The position numbers and the translations under genes are program-made. From an uncultured Akkermansia sp. (GTDB taxonomy: Bacteria > Verrucomicrobiota > Verrucomicrobiia > Verrucomicrobiales > Akkermansiaceae): a stretch of DNA of 43,930 nucleotides. Location: the NCBI GenBank assembly GCA_947631435.1, contig CANRLM010000007.1, forward strand, positions 1 through 43,930, given 5' to 3'. Under the pieces are notes generated by a model. The model saw nothing but the letters and a program-made list of their open reading frames with translations. It made no database searches and was not told the origin of the DNA. This document shows positions 25,193-33,177 of the stretch, piece after piece (the stretch's first letter is position 1; the number at the start of each line of letters is the position of its first letter).

Positions 25193-26463
25193 ACACACTC
25201 GTAATCGGCTCCCAATGGGGAGATGAAGGCAAGGGAAAGGTAATAGATTTCCTCACGGAATCCGCAGACTTCGTAGTACGCAGTCAAGGCGGCAGCAACG
25301 CCGGCCATACCGTGATCGCCCACGGGCAGAAATACATTCTGCATCTCGTTCCTTCCGGCGTTCTCTGGCCGGGGAAAGTCAATGTCATCGGTAACGGCGT
25401 GGTAATCAACCCTGCCTCGCTCGTGGAAGAGATAGCGTATCTGCGAGGTCTCGGCGTTCAGATATCCCCGGAGAATCTTCTGCTCTCCGATCGCGCCCAC
25501 GTGGTGCTGCCTATCCACAAATTGCTGGATGCCGCTCAGGAAGACGCTCTGGGAGCAAACAAAATCGGCACGACTAAACAGGGTATCGGCCCGACTTACG
25601 CCGACAAGATCCGCCGCGTCGGCATCCGCATGGCAGACCTGATCAACCCCGCCCACCTGCGCGAAGTGCTGACTGCCCGCATTGCCACGGCGAATGAAGA
25701 GCTCATCCGGCTCGGTCACCGTGCGGCTGATGCGCAGGAGTGCCTCAACGCGGTCATGCATGCCGCAGATGTTCTCCGCCCGCACATCACCGACACAATT
25801 CCCGTGCTGAATCATGCTATTCGCGCCCATAAAAATGTGCTTTTTGAAGGAGCACAGGGCGCCATGCTGGACGTCGATTTCGGCACTTACCCCTTTGTTA
25901 CCTCTTCCAACACCAGCGCAGGCGGCTGCTGCACCGGCTCAGGCGTTCCTCCTACCGGCATCGATAAAATCATCGGTGTCTGCAAGGCCTACACGACTCG
26001 CGTTGGCGCCGGTCCCTTCGTAACGGAAGACGCAGCTCTCGCCGATTACCTGCACGGTCTCGGCCGCGAGTTCGGCGCCACCACCGGTCGCCCGCGCCGC
26101 TGCGGCTGGGCGGATGGCGTAGTGCTGCGTTTCTCTGCCATGTTCAACGGCTTTAACGAAATGGCGATGACCAATCTCGATGGATTAGACGCCTGCGAAG
26201 AAATCAAGATCTGCACTGCCTACAAACTTGGTGACAACACGCTGGATGTCCCCCCTGCCCTCATCAGCGAGTGGGAAAACTGCACCCCTCTTTATGAGAC
26301 TCTGCCCGGCTGGAAGCAGGACACCACCGGGTGCACCTCGTGGGATCAGCTCCCCGTCAACTGCCGGACCTACCTCAGGCGATTCGGTGAAATTATCGGC
26401 TGTCCCGTCGGTTCCGTCGGTGTCGGTCCCGACCGTGAGCAAACCATCGTCATTCCACACTAA
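25189..26463 (+). CDS. purA: adenylosuccinate synthetase
   Basis: 424 aa. The GTP-binding N-terminus has [11 protein letters not shown] (7-17), catalytic Asp12 and the catalytic His in N-A-G-H-T (His40). Further signatures are the [10 protein letters not shown] loop and [12 protein letters not shown] near residue 300. It condenses IMP and aspartate with GTP to adenylosuccinate, the first committed step to AMP. It is translationally coupled to carA; a short dyad spans the stop codon. Confidence 0.97.
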   Translation: MNTLVIGSQWGDEGKGKVIDFLTESADFVVRSQGGSNAGHTVIAHGQKYILHLVPSGVLWPGKVNVIGNGVVINPASLVEEIAYLRGLGVQISPENLLLSDRAHVVLPIHKLLDAAQEDALGANKIGTTKQGIGPTYADKIRRVGIRMADLINPAHLREVLTARIATANEELIRLGHRAADAQECLNAVMHAADVLRPHITDTIPVLNHAIRAHKNVLFEGAQGAMLDVDFGTYPFVTSSNTSAGGCCTGSGVPPTGIDKIIGVCKAYTTRVGAGPFVTEDAALADYLHGLGREFGATTGRPRRCGWADGVVLRFSAMFNGFNEMAMTNLDGLDACEEIKICTAYKLGDNTLDVPPALISEWENCTPLYETLPGWKQDTTGCTSWDQLPVNCRTYLRRFGEIIGCPVGSVGVGPDREQTIVIPH

Positions 26464-26476
26464 ACTCTCGTGGAAT
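26452..26476 (+). terminator. weak terminator-like hairpin at the purA stop
   Basis: ATTCCAC/GTGGAAT stem (26452-26458 with 26470-26476), 11-nt loop containing the stop codon, followed by a short T-rich stretch. Only a weak candidate. Confidence 0.4.
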
Positions 26477-26555
26477 TTCTCGTCTGCACTCGTCTGTTTT
26501 GTACTCAGCCCCGTGTTGCTTCCGGCTTCACTGTCCACAACGTAAATGATTATAC

Positions 26556-26571
26556 GCGGAGCGAACGCATT
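26556..26571 (-). repeat. dispersed 16-bp intergenic motif, diverged copy C
   Basis: 13 of 16 positions match CCGGGGCAAACGCATT; located between purA and the sulfatase gene. Confidence 0.4.
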
Positions 26572-26607
26572 TGGAAGACGTTTGCCCTGAATGGATGCGA
26601 TTCGAGC

Positions 26608-26637
26608 TTGACGATCGGGGTCAGTTTGTGAGAAAAT
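26608..26637 (+). promoter_or_regulatory. candidate promoter of the sulfatase gene
   Basis: TTGACG (26608-26613) with GAAAAT 18 bp downstream (26632-26637); short leader to the ATG at 26646. The -10 is a weak match. Confidence 0.35.
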
Positions 26638-26645
26638 CCGCCCGT

Positions 26646-28466
26646 ATGAAACGATACAAAAAAGTTTTGATCGGCGTTCTGGTGCTGCTGTCAAGCGGCG
26701 TCTATCAGGCCCGCGCAGAAAAGCCGGCAGAAAACACACGCCCGAATATCCTTTTCATCATCACGGACGACCATGCTGTGCAAGCCCTAGGAAGCTGCGA
26801 TAAAGATTCCCCCGTTCCTCTGCCCGGCTTCCGCCGCCTGGCACAGGAGGGCATGGTATTTGACCGTGCATACTGCGCCAATTCTCTCTGTGGGCCCTCT
26901 CGCGCATGCATGCTCACCGGACGCCACTCGCACAACAACGCTTTCCTCTACAACTATGGAGGTCCCGCCTTTAACGGGGCTCAGCCAACCTATCCGAAGA
27001 TGCTCAAAGAAGCCGGTTATCAAACGGGCATCGTCGGAAAATGGCATCTCATTTCCAAACCGACCGGCTTCTACAGCTGGCAGGTGTTCCCCAGCCAGGG
27101 AGATTACTGGGATCCTACCTTCCTTACTGAAGGTAAAAACGGAAAAACGAAATCACACATTGACCGCGGCTACGTGACTGATCTCGTGACAAGTAAAGCG
27201 ATCGACTGGCTGGAAAACCGGGATGAGAGCAAACCTTTCGCACTGATCGTAGGTCACAAGGCTCCTCACCGCAACTGGCTGCCCGCCCCGCGCCACTTGC
27301 AGAAGATTCGCGAGTATGTGGCGAAGATGTCCCCTCCCGAGACGCTCTATGACAACTGGGCAAATCGCCCGGAGATGCTGCTGCACAATCGTCAGACAAT
27401 TGGTTGGGATCTTTGCAACTGGAATGATTCGCATCTGCAGGAGGATCTCATTCCCTTCGACGTGATGAAGGAGATTGTGCCGAAAAATCGACTGGCGAAC
27501 ATGATCAAGAACGGCCGTTTCAAAAATGAGATCCCGGCGGACTTTGACCTCACAAAGCATACCCCGAAATACGCGCCAAAAACTAACCTGGACGACGGTC
27601 TTAAACCCGTGGAAAAGGGCGTCCTGCCTATTTACCGAGAATTCTACGCCCGGCGCACGCGAGACTTTGTGAAAGATTTTCAGGAGGGGCGCATCAAAAG
27701 TCAGGAGGACATCACTGTGCGCCGCTGGCGCTGGTACATGGAGGATTATCTCGGTACTATCCTTGCTGTAGATGAGTCCATCAGCTCCTTGCTTGATTAC
27801 CTTGACGCCCACGGACTTTCTGAAAACACACTTGTGATCTACGTGGGCGACCAGGGGTTCTACATGGGAGAACACGGGCTGTACGACAAACGCTGGATTT
27901 TTGAGGAGACCCTGCGCATGCCTCTCGTGATGCGTTGGAAAGGGCACATCCCTGCCGGGTCGCGTAGTGAGGCTATGGTGCAGAACATCGACTATGCCCC
28001 CACCATCCTGGAGGTTGCTTCTGCCGACACCCCGGAGAATATGAGCACCTTCGACGGCGTGTCACTCGTGCCTCTCTTCAAGGACGGCAAGTCTCCTCAA
28101 TTTGAGGATCGACCGCTCTACTACGCCTTCTACGAGCAACCGGGCGAGCACAATGCCCCGCGTCACGACGGCGTGCGCACCTCCCGCTACACCTTCGCCC
28201 ATATTTGGACCGCTACACCGGATGAAAAGAAAGCCGGCGTGCGCAAGCCGGAGAATGAATGGATGCTCATCGACAATGAAAAGGATCCGCAGCAGATGCG
28301 CAATGTCGCTCAGGATCCCGCATACAAGGAAGTCATGGAACAGCTGCGCACCACCTACGAGAAGTTGCGCGAGCAATACCGCGTGCCGGCGGATTGCCCG
28401 GGCAGCGGCCCCAAGATTCCGGATTACATCCCCTCCTGGGGCGCCGGTGAAAAGGATCACCTGTAA
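26646..28466 (+). CDS. secreted type I (formylglycine) sulfatase
   Basis: 606 aa. A signal peptide ends near A-R-A-E (about 24). The sulfatase fold starts R-P-N-I-L-F-I-I-T-D-D with metal-binding Asp41/Asp42. The catalytic motif is L-C-G-P-S-R-A, with Cys82 the residue converted to formylglycine. Later elements are G-K-W-H-L, G-H-K-A-P-H-R and the metal site G-D-Q-G-F-Y-M-G-E-H-G, then E-E-T-L-R-M-P-L-V-M-R-W. The C-terminus (from about 505) is the usual sub-domain, with E-N-E-W-M-L-I-D-N-E-K-D-P. Overall resembles N-acetylglucosamine-6-sulfatase-like S1 enzymes of glycan foragers; the subfamily is not verified. Mucin or host glycan desulfation is the likely role. The ATG at 26646 is chosen because the signal peptide starts there. 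Confidence 0.9.
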   Translation: MKRYKKVLIGVLVLLSSGVYQARAEKPAENTRPNILFIITDDHAVQALGSCDKDSPVPLPGFRRLAQEGMVFDRAYCANSLCGPSRACMLTGRHSHNNAFLYNYGGPAFNGAQPTYPKMLKEAGYQTGIVGKWHLISKPTGFYSWQVFPSQGDYWDPTFLTEGKNGKTKSHIDRGYVTDLVTSKAIDWLENRDESKPFALIVGHKAPHRNWLPAPRHLQKIREYVAKMSPPETLYDNWANRPEMLLHNRQTIGWDLCNWNDSHLQEDLIPFDVMKEIVPKNRLANMIKNGRFKNEIPADFDLTKHTPKYAPKTNLDDGLKPVEKGVLPIYREFYARRTRDFVKDFQEGRIKSQEDITVRRWRWYMEDYLGTILAVDESISSLLDYLDAHGLSENTLVIYVGDQGFYMGEHGLYDKRWIFEETLRMPLVMRWKGHIPAGSRSEAMVQNIDYAPTILEVASADTPENMSTFDGVSLVPLFKDGKSPQFEDRPLYYAFYEQPGEHNAPRHDGVRTSRYTFAHIWTATPDEKKAGVRKPENEWMLIDNEKDPQQMRNVAQDPAYKEVMEQLRTTYEKLREQYRVPADCPGSGPKIPDYIPSWGAGEKDHL

Positions 28467-28490
28467 TCTCTCTTTCTCCCCTGCTTCCCG

Positions 28491-28530
28491 AGAGAGTCGG
28501 TTCGATGAATCGACTCTCTTCTTGTTTTCT
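28491..28530 (+). terminator. intrinsic terminator of the first sulfatase gene
   Basis: Perfect 9-bp stem AGAGAGTCG/CGACTCTCT (28491-28499 with 28511-28519), loop of 11 nt, then a T-rich tail. It lies in the convergent gap to mnmE. Confidence 0.85.
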
Positions 28531-28544
28531 CCCAACGGGAAATT

Positions 28545-29885
28545 TCACTTCCCGATGCAGAAAGTGGAGAAGACGCGCGTGAGAATATCCTCCGTGTCGA
28601 CACGCCCGGTAATGGAACCAAGGGCATCAAGAGCCTCACGCAGGTCGATAGCGACAAGTTCAGCTGCCGCACCCTGCGAAAAGGAGTCCTCGACGCGGTC
28701 AAGCGCATCCAGAGCCTGCTGCAGAGCAAAGCGGTGGCGCGCGTTAATAGCGACAGCGAAGGATTGCACATCAGAAACAGAATCCGGAAATGCCTCGGCG
28801 ATAGCCCGCCTGAGTTCCTCCAATCCGGCGCCTGTAAGACAGGAGATGCAAATGCCCTGATCCGCGGCATGCGAAGGGTGCATCGGCAGGTCGCTTTTGT
28901 TCAGCAATATCAGGCGCGGCGTACCATTCGCAGGTGCCGCACCCTCCGGGAGAAAGAGATGCGGCGAGGAAGCATCCCGCACCTCAAGAATGAGATCAGC
29001 ATTACTCAAAGTTTCTATCGCGCGCTGTATCCCCACGCGCTCCACACTGTCATCAGACTCGCGAATTCCGGCAGTATCGATGAGTCTCAGGCTGAATCCG
29101 CCGAAGAGCACAGTCTCTTCAACAGTGTCACGCGTTGTTCCGGGAACCTCACTCACGATTGCGCGCTCATAGCCAAGCAAACGATTCAGCAAACTCGATT
29201 TGCCGGCGTTCGGCGCCCCGATGATGGCAACGCGGATTCCCTCCCGTAACAGTCGACCGAGAGTAGCAGTGCTGAGCAGCTGCTCCAAGCTATTCCGCAC
29301 ACTATGGACGTCTGCAAGCATGCTGTCGATACCCTGCGCCGGGATGTCCTCATCGGGAAAATCAATGTGAGCCTCCAACAACGCACAGGTGGAAAGAAGT
29401 ACATCAATCGCCTCCTGCACAGGATTTTCTATTCCCCCGGCCAGCTGATGCTGCGCGGCGCGCAGGGCAAGATCGCTCTTAGCGCTGATGATGTCCATGA
29501 TCGCCTCAGCACGGGTGAGATCCATCTTGCCGTTCTCGAAGGCGCGTCTCGAAAACTCCCCCGGCTCGGCAGGACGCGCGCCGCAGGCAAAAAGTCGTTC
29601 CAACACACGCTGCGTCACAAGCCTCCCCCCGTGGCAGGAAAGCTCTGCCACATCCTCGCCTGTGAAACTGTGAGGCGCAGGGAAGAAGGTAAGCAGACCT
29701 GAATCCAGCACCTCGTCGTCCGCCCCTCCGCAGATGTTCACCAAAGTCACGCGTCGGTCAGGCGGCAACTCTTTCAGCCCGGAACATGCGGCGAGAATCA
29801 CCTGCCGCGTGCGGTCCCCGCTGACACGGATGAGAGAAAGAGCCCCTGTTCCGGAAGGAGTGGCAATGGCTGCGATGGTGTCCAC
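28545..29885 (-). CDS. mnmE: tRNA U34 carboxymethylaminomethyl-modifying GTPase MnmE
   Basis: 446 aa. The N-terminal folate-binding domain starts D-T-I-A-A-I-A-T-P-S-G. The G domain has P-loop G-A-P-N-A-G-K-S (223-230), V-P-G-T-T-R-D-T, D-T-A-G-I-R and N-K-S-D. The protein ends with the invariant C-I-G-K, whose Cys is needed for modification. With MnmG it adds the cmnm5 group to wobble uridines. The start is GTG at 29885, since no ATG precedes the conserved N-terminus. The rpsB-tsf terminator runs right up to this start codon; mnmG is not in the window. Confidence 0.97.
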   Translation of the reverse strand: MDTIAAIATPSGTGALSLIRVSGDRTRQVILAACSGLKELPPDRRVTLVNICGGADDEVLDSGLLTFFPAPHSFTGEDVAELSCHGGRLVTQRVLERLFACGARPAEPGEFSRRAFENGKMDLTRAEAIMDIISAKSDLALRAAQHQLAGGIENPVQEAIDVLLSTCALLEAHIDFPDEDIPAQGIDSMLADVHSVRNSLEQLLSTATLGRLLREGIRVAIIGAPNAGKSSLLNRLLGYERAIVSEVPGTTRDTVEETVLFGGFSLRLIDTAGIRESDDSVERVGIQRAIETLSNADLILEVRDASSPHLFLPEGAAPANGTPRLILLNKSDLPMHPSHAADQGICISCLTGAGLEELRRAIAEAFPDSVSDVQSFAVAINARHRFALQQALDALDRVEDSFSQGAAAELVAIDLREALDALGSITGRVDTEDILTRVFSTFCIGK

Positions 29886-29889
29886 AGAG

Positions 29890-29934
29890 AAAAAAAGAAC
29901 CGGCTGCGCAGGTGAGTGTTCGACCGGCGCAGCC
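29890..29934 (-). terminator. intrinsic terminator of rpsB-tsf
   Basis: On the minus strand an 8-bp GC-rich stem (29902-29909 with 29927-29934) is followed by a T tract at 29890-29896. Its tract ends about 5 nt before the mnmE GTG start, so any read-through transcript would present mnmE next to this hairpin. Confidence 0.85.
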
Positions 29935-29957
29935 GCTGGCTTGAAATTGGTGCGGGC

Positions 29958-30824
29958 TTAAGCTCCCAGCTGGAAGCGGCGGAAAGCAACCACGCTGATG
30001 GTGTCTCCCAGCTCCTTAGAGGTATTCTGCAAAAGTTTTTCCACGGTGATGGATGTGTCCTTCACAAACTCCTGGTTGAGCAGGCAGCTCTGCTTGTAGA
30101 GAGCGCGCAATTTCCCGGGAAGAATCTTCTCCAGCAGCGCCTCCGGCTTGCCCTCAGCGATGAGCTGCGCCTTCGCGATCTCCTGCTCTTCCGCCACAAA
30201 AACGGGATCCAGGGAAGAAGAATCAACACTCCTGGGCGCGCATGCGGCAATGTGCAACGTGAGATCCTTGCAAAGCGTGATAAACGTGGCGTCTTCAGTC
30301 GTGCTCTGCTTCGTGCAAGCCACCTGCAGCAACACGCCCACCTTACCGCCCATGTGGATGTAGGAAGTCAGCCTCCCCTCCCCGTCCATCGTGAAGCGGT
30401 CGAAGCGGCGCAGCTTCATGTTCTCCCCGATCGCGGCACACTGCTCTGCGATGTAGGTCTCCACGGTTGCCCCCTCCATGGGAACGGCCAGAGCCTGCTC
30501 CAACGTGGTGGCAGACGAGGCCTTCAACGCACTGCCAACCTTCGCAACAAGAGCCTTGAACTTGTCACCCTTGGAGCAAAAATCTGTCTCGCAGTTGATC
30601 TCAAAAATAATGCCATCCTTGCCCGCCACCTCAGTAGCGACTATTCCCTCATTAGCTTCGCGATCCGCCTTCTTTGCCGCCTTCGCGATACCCTTCTCGC
30701 GGAGATACTTGACGGCCTCCTCCATGTCCCCGCCGCATTCCACGAGCGCGTTTTTACAATCCATCATGCCGGCGTCTGTCTTGACGCGCAGCTCCTTTAC
30801 CATTTGTGCGGTAATCTCTGCCAT
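29958..30824 (-). CDS. tsf: elongation factor Ts
   Basis: 288 aa. The N-terminal UBA-like domain has V-K-E-L-R-V-K-T-D-A-G-M-M-D-C-K-N-A-L (Cys in place of the common Ala/Arg-Cys), followed by the EF-Tu-contact T-D-F motif (in C-E-T-D-F-C-S-K-G-D) and a coiled coil. EF-Ts exchanges GDP for GTP on EF-Tu. It lies 28 bp after rpsB in the standard ribosomal operon and is followed by a strong terminator. Confidence 0.97.
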   Translation of the reverse strand: MAEITAQMVKELRVKTDAGMMDCKNALVECGGDMEEAVKYLREKGIAKAAKKADREANEGIVATEVAGKDGIIFEINCETDFCSKGDKFKALVAKVGSALKASSATTLEQALAVPMEGATVETYIAEQCAAIGENMKLRRFDRFTMDGEGRLTSYIHMGGKVGVLLQVACTKQSTTEDATFITLCKDLTLHIAACAPRSVDSSSLDPVFVAEEQEIAKAQLIAEGKPEALLEKILPGKLRALYKQSCLLNQEFVKDTSITVEKLLQNTSKELGDTISVVAFRRFQLGA

Positions 30825-30852
30825 ATCAAATCGAAATCTGTAAGGTTAAAAT

Positions 30853-31542
30853 TTAGTCCGTGATAGGACGTGCCTTGTTGATCGCCTCCACCAACACAGA
30901 GAGAATCAGGCGGATAGAACGCACAGCATCATCGTTTCCGGGAATGGGATACTCCACGCTGTCCGGATCACCGTTCGTATCGGTAAGCACCACCACGGGA
31001 ATGCCGAGGATGTGCGCCTCCCGGATCGCAATATCCTCATGGTCCGCGCCGATAGCCACGATAGCATCAGGAAGCCCCCCCATATTGCGGATCCCGCACA
31101 GGTTGCGCAAGAGTTTCTCTCGCTCGCGGGAGAGGGCAGCAAGCTCCTTCTTAGACATGCTCTTGTACTCCGGTTGAGAAGCGAGATTCTCAAGATAGTC
31201 AAGTCGTGTGATACTCTTTTTGATGGTAGACATGTTGGTGAGCATGCCTCCCAGCCAGCGGAAATTCACGTAGTACTGGCCCGTAGCCTCGGCAGCCTCT
31301 CTCACGGCGTCCTGCGCCTGGCGTTTGCACCCCACAAAGAGGATCTTCCTGTTCTTCGCTGCCAAATCCGCCAAAAACTTCGAGGCGTCATCCAGGCACT
31401 TCTCCGTCTGCTCCAGGTCGATGATATGAATACCATTCTTCTGAGCAAGGATGTACTTCTTCATGTTCGGGTGCCACTTGCGAGTCTGATGCCCAAAGTG
31501 CACCCCGGCTTCCACCATCTTGGTGATGAGTTCGTCTATCAT
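30853..31542 (-). CDS. rpsB: 30S ribosomal protein S2
   Basis: 229 aa. Clear S2 features: M-V-E-A-G-V-H-F-G-H-Q-T-R-K-W-H-P-N-M at the N-terminus, Y-I-L-A-Q-K-N-G-I-H-I-I-D-L, R-W-L-G-G-M-L-T-N and I-P-V-V-V-L-T-D-T-N-G-D-P near the C-terminus. First gene of the rpsB-tsf operon, with a strong promoter about 105 nt upstream; that leader contains a small GCCCG/CGGGC dyad and could host autoregulation by S2, as known elsewhere (inference). Confidence 0.98.
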   Translation of the reverse strand: MIDELITKMVEAGVHFGHQTRKWHPNMKKYILAQKNGIHIIDLEQTEKCLDDASKFLADLAAKNRKILFVGCKRQAQDAVREAAEATGQYYVNFRWLGGMLTNMSTIKKSITRLDYLENLASQPEYKSMSKKELAALSREREKLLRNLCGIRNMGGLPDAIVAIGADHEDIAIREAHILGIPVVVLTDTNGDPDSVEYPIPGNDDAVRSIRLILSVLVEAINKARPITD

Positions 31543-31652
31543 TTTTGTCTTGCAGGTTGCCCGACCTTAAAGCAGACCGGGCGGTTGATCGGAAGGTGCC
31601 GCATTTCTCCCCCAGCCTTCCTTTGTATGAGCGGCATCAGCAGGGACGTCGC

Positions 31653-31681
31653 AGGATACTCCCTTTCCCTTCCTCTGTCAA
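31653..31681 (-). promoter_or_regulatory. promoter of rpsB-tsf
   Basis: Perfect TTGACA (31676-31681), 17 bp spacer, TATCCT (31653-31658) on the minus strand; predicted start near 31646 and leader of about 104 nt. Confidence 0.75.
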
Positions 31682-31929
31682 TCTTTATCTCGTAAGAATT
31701 TATATCTCGAGCATCGCAAAATTAAATGCAACACGACGCAGGCGCAAAAAAGGCGCCGGTCGGTTCGTTGCAGGGTATGATTAACTCCCCCCATGACAAC
31801 AACCTGCCATGAACCGGGGCGTCCGAACCCGTTCTACCGCCATTACCTTGAGAGTCAACCCCTTCACCTTCTCTCAACGTCGGTTCATCGAACACTCAGA
31901 GTTGAGAAGAATATTCGCGCGCCAGCCTT
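31682..31929. other. gap between the rpsB promoter and the fmt end, with a large dyad
   Basis: Together with the rpsB leader and promoter this makes a 387-bp gap without a gene (31543-31929). It holds a long imperfect hairpin at 31870-31910 (CTTCTC..CAAC/GTTGAGAAG arms with a nested GTTC/GAAC) that may end fmt transcription without a strong T tract, and a GGCGC/GCGCC dyad near 31741. Confidence 0.45.
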
Positions 31930-32919
31930 TCAAGAGTTCTCCCCGGGGGAAGCGAGACCAAGAATCATACCGGGCAGAATAGTATGCCCCGCGAAGAAGC
32001 TTTCCACGTTCATCTTGCGAGCGCCGGGAGGCTGAAGGGATGAAATGCGGATAGCACCGCCGTGCACGCCACCACACGATATGATGAGACCTCCCGCGTT
32101 CGCCTCCAGCACCATGCCGGGGCAGGCATCCACGGGCTTCGAGATATTGGTGAAGACATCCACCGGAGGAAAAAGCTTGATGGTTTTGTCTCTCCCGCTT
32201 TTGACAGAGGGGTAGAAGGTAAAAGTACCCGGCCAGGAGTGATAGGCACGAATTTTGCGGGCAACCTGCAAAGCAGGTAGTGACCAATCAATACAGCTGT
32301 TGCCCCGCTGCAATTTCGGAGCGTAGGTCATCACACTCTCGTCCTGGGGCATGCGCTCATCCGTGCCATTCTCAATAGCGCGGATCGCCTCCAACAGCGG
32401 ACGCGGAGCAAGCTGCGCCAACGTATCGTGCAGATCCTCTGCCGTTTCTGTGCCACGCAGCGGAATGGCGGCGCGGCAGATGATGTCCCCGGCATCCAGC
32501 TTTCTCACCACATGCAGAATCGTAATGCCCGTCTCATCATCTCCTGCCTCAATGGCTGCCTGGATGCAAGATGCCCCGCGATGACGCGGCAGAAGAGATG
32601 CATGCACATTGATGCAGGCGATCCCGGGCACATCGATTACCTCCTGCGACAAGATTTGCCCGTAGGCCATGACAACGAGTAAATCCGGTTCGAGCGAACG
32701 CAGGGAAGTCAATGCATCCGGAGTGCGCACATTCTCCGGTTGCAACACGGGAATCCCGAACTCCTGCGCCTTGAGCTTAATGCGCGGCGCGGTGAGTCGA
32801 TGGTGGCGTCCCGCCGGTTTATCCGGCTGGGTGACGAGTCCGACAAGAATCCCTTCGTCCCTCAGAGCCGTAAACGAGGGCAGTGCGATATCCCCCGTCG
32901 CCATCATCACAATACGCAT
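31930..32919 (-). CDS. fmt: methionyl-tRNA formyltransferase
   Basis: 329 aa from ATG 32919. The formyltransferase core has L-V-T-Q-P-D-K-P-A-G-R, the catalytic I-N-V-H-A-S-L-L-P-R-H-R-G-A (Asn and His of N-V-H) and D-A-G-D carrying the catalytic Asp, then Y-A-P-K-L at the linker and an OB-like C-domain. It formylates Met-tRNA for initiation. An in-frame ATG at 32937 would add six residues, but it lies inside the promoter (-10 at 32925-32930), so the shorter start is preferred; the mRNA would then be leaderless or nearly so. def is not adjacent. Confidence 0.93.
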   Translation of the reverse strand: MRIVMMATGDIALPSFTALRDEGILVGLVTQPDKPAGRHHRLTAPRIKLKAQEFGIPVLQPENVRTPDALTSLRSLEPDLLVVMAYGQILSQEVIDVPGIACINVHASLLPRHRGASCIQAAIEAGDDETGITILHVVRKLDAGDIICRAAIPLRGTETAEDLHDTLAQLAPRPLLEAIRAIENGTDERMPQDESVMTYAPKLQRGNSCIDWSLPALQVARKIRAYHSWPGTFTFYPSVKSGRDKTIKLFPPVDVFTNISKPVDACPGMVLEANAGGLIISCGGVHGGAIRISSLQPPGARKMNVESFFAGHTILPGMILGLASPGENS

Positions 32920-32924
32920 GCCTT

Positions 32925-32953
32925 CTTTTAGAGGCATCCACCCCGCTTGTCAA
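32925..32953 (-). promoter_or_regulatory. promoter of fmt, predicting a leaderless mRNA
   Basis: Perfect TTGACA (32948-32953), 17 bp spacer, TAAAAG (32925-32930) on the minus strand. The expected start (about 7 nt on) falls at the ATG of 32919. Confidence 0.6.
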
Positions 32954-32970
32954 GAATAAAGCAGACCCTC

Positions 32971-32986
32971 CCGGGGCAAACGCATT
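32971..32986 (-). repeat. dispersed 16-bp intergenic motif, copy B
   Basis: CCGGGGCAAACGCATT on the plus strand, identical to copy A, in the divergent gap between fmt and the first ankyrin gene. Confidence 0.6.
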
Positions 32987-33149
32987 CGTAAGAAGACAAT
33001 CAACAGGGAAAATGCTCAATCTTACGCAGAACGGAGGGAGCAAGCAGTGACGCGCAACAATCCGCACCCCTTCCCCAAAAAAATCCGCCCCGCTAAAGCT
33101 CCGTCAATCCACGCAAAGCGCGCTAAATCCCTGCTTCGTAATTTTTATC

Positions 33150-33177
33150 TTGCTTTTCCCTCTGTAACAGATATACT
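33150..33177 (+). promoter_or_regulatory. promoter of ankyrin gene 1
   Basis: TTGCTT (33150-33155), 16 bp spacer, TATACT (33172-33177). The same hexamers, spacer length and most flanking bases precede ankyrin genes 2 and 3. The predicted start is near 33184, downstream of the GTG at 33178 and about 19 nt before the ATG at 33203. Confidence 0.7.

Noticed and set aside
31741..31758. GGCGC/GCGCC dyad as a terminator
   Set aside because: The A/T run is in the loop, not after the stem.
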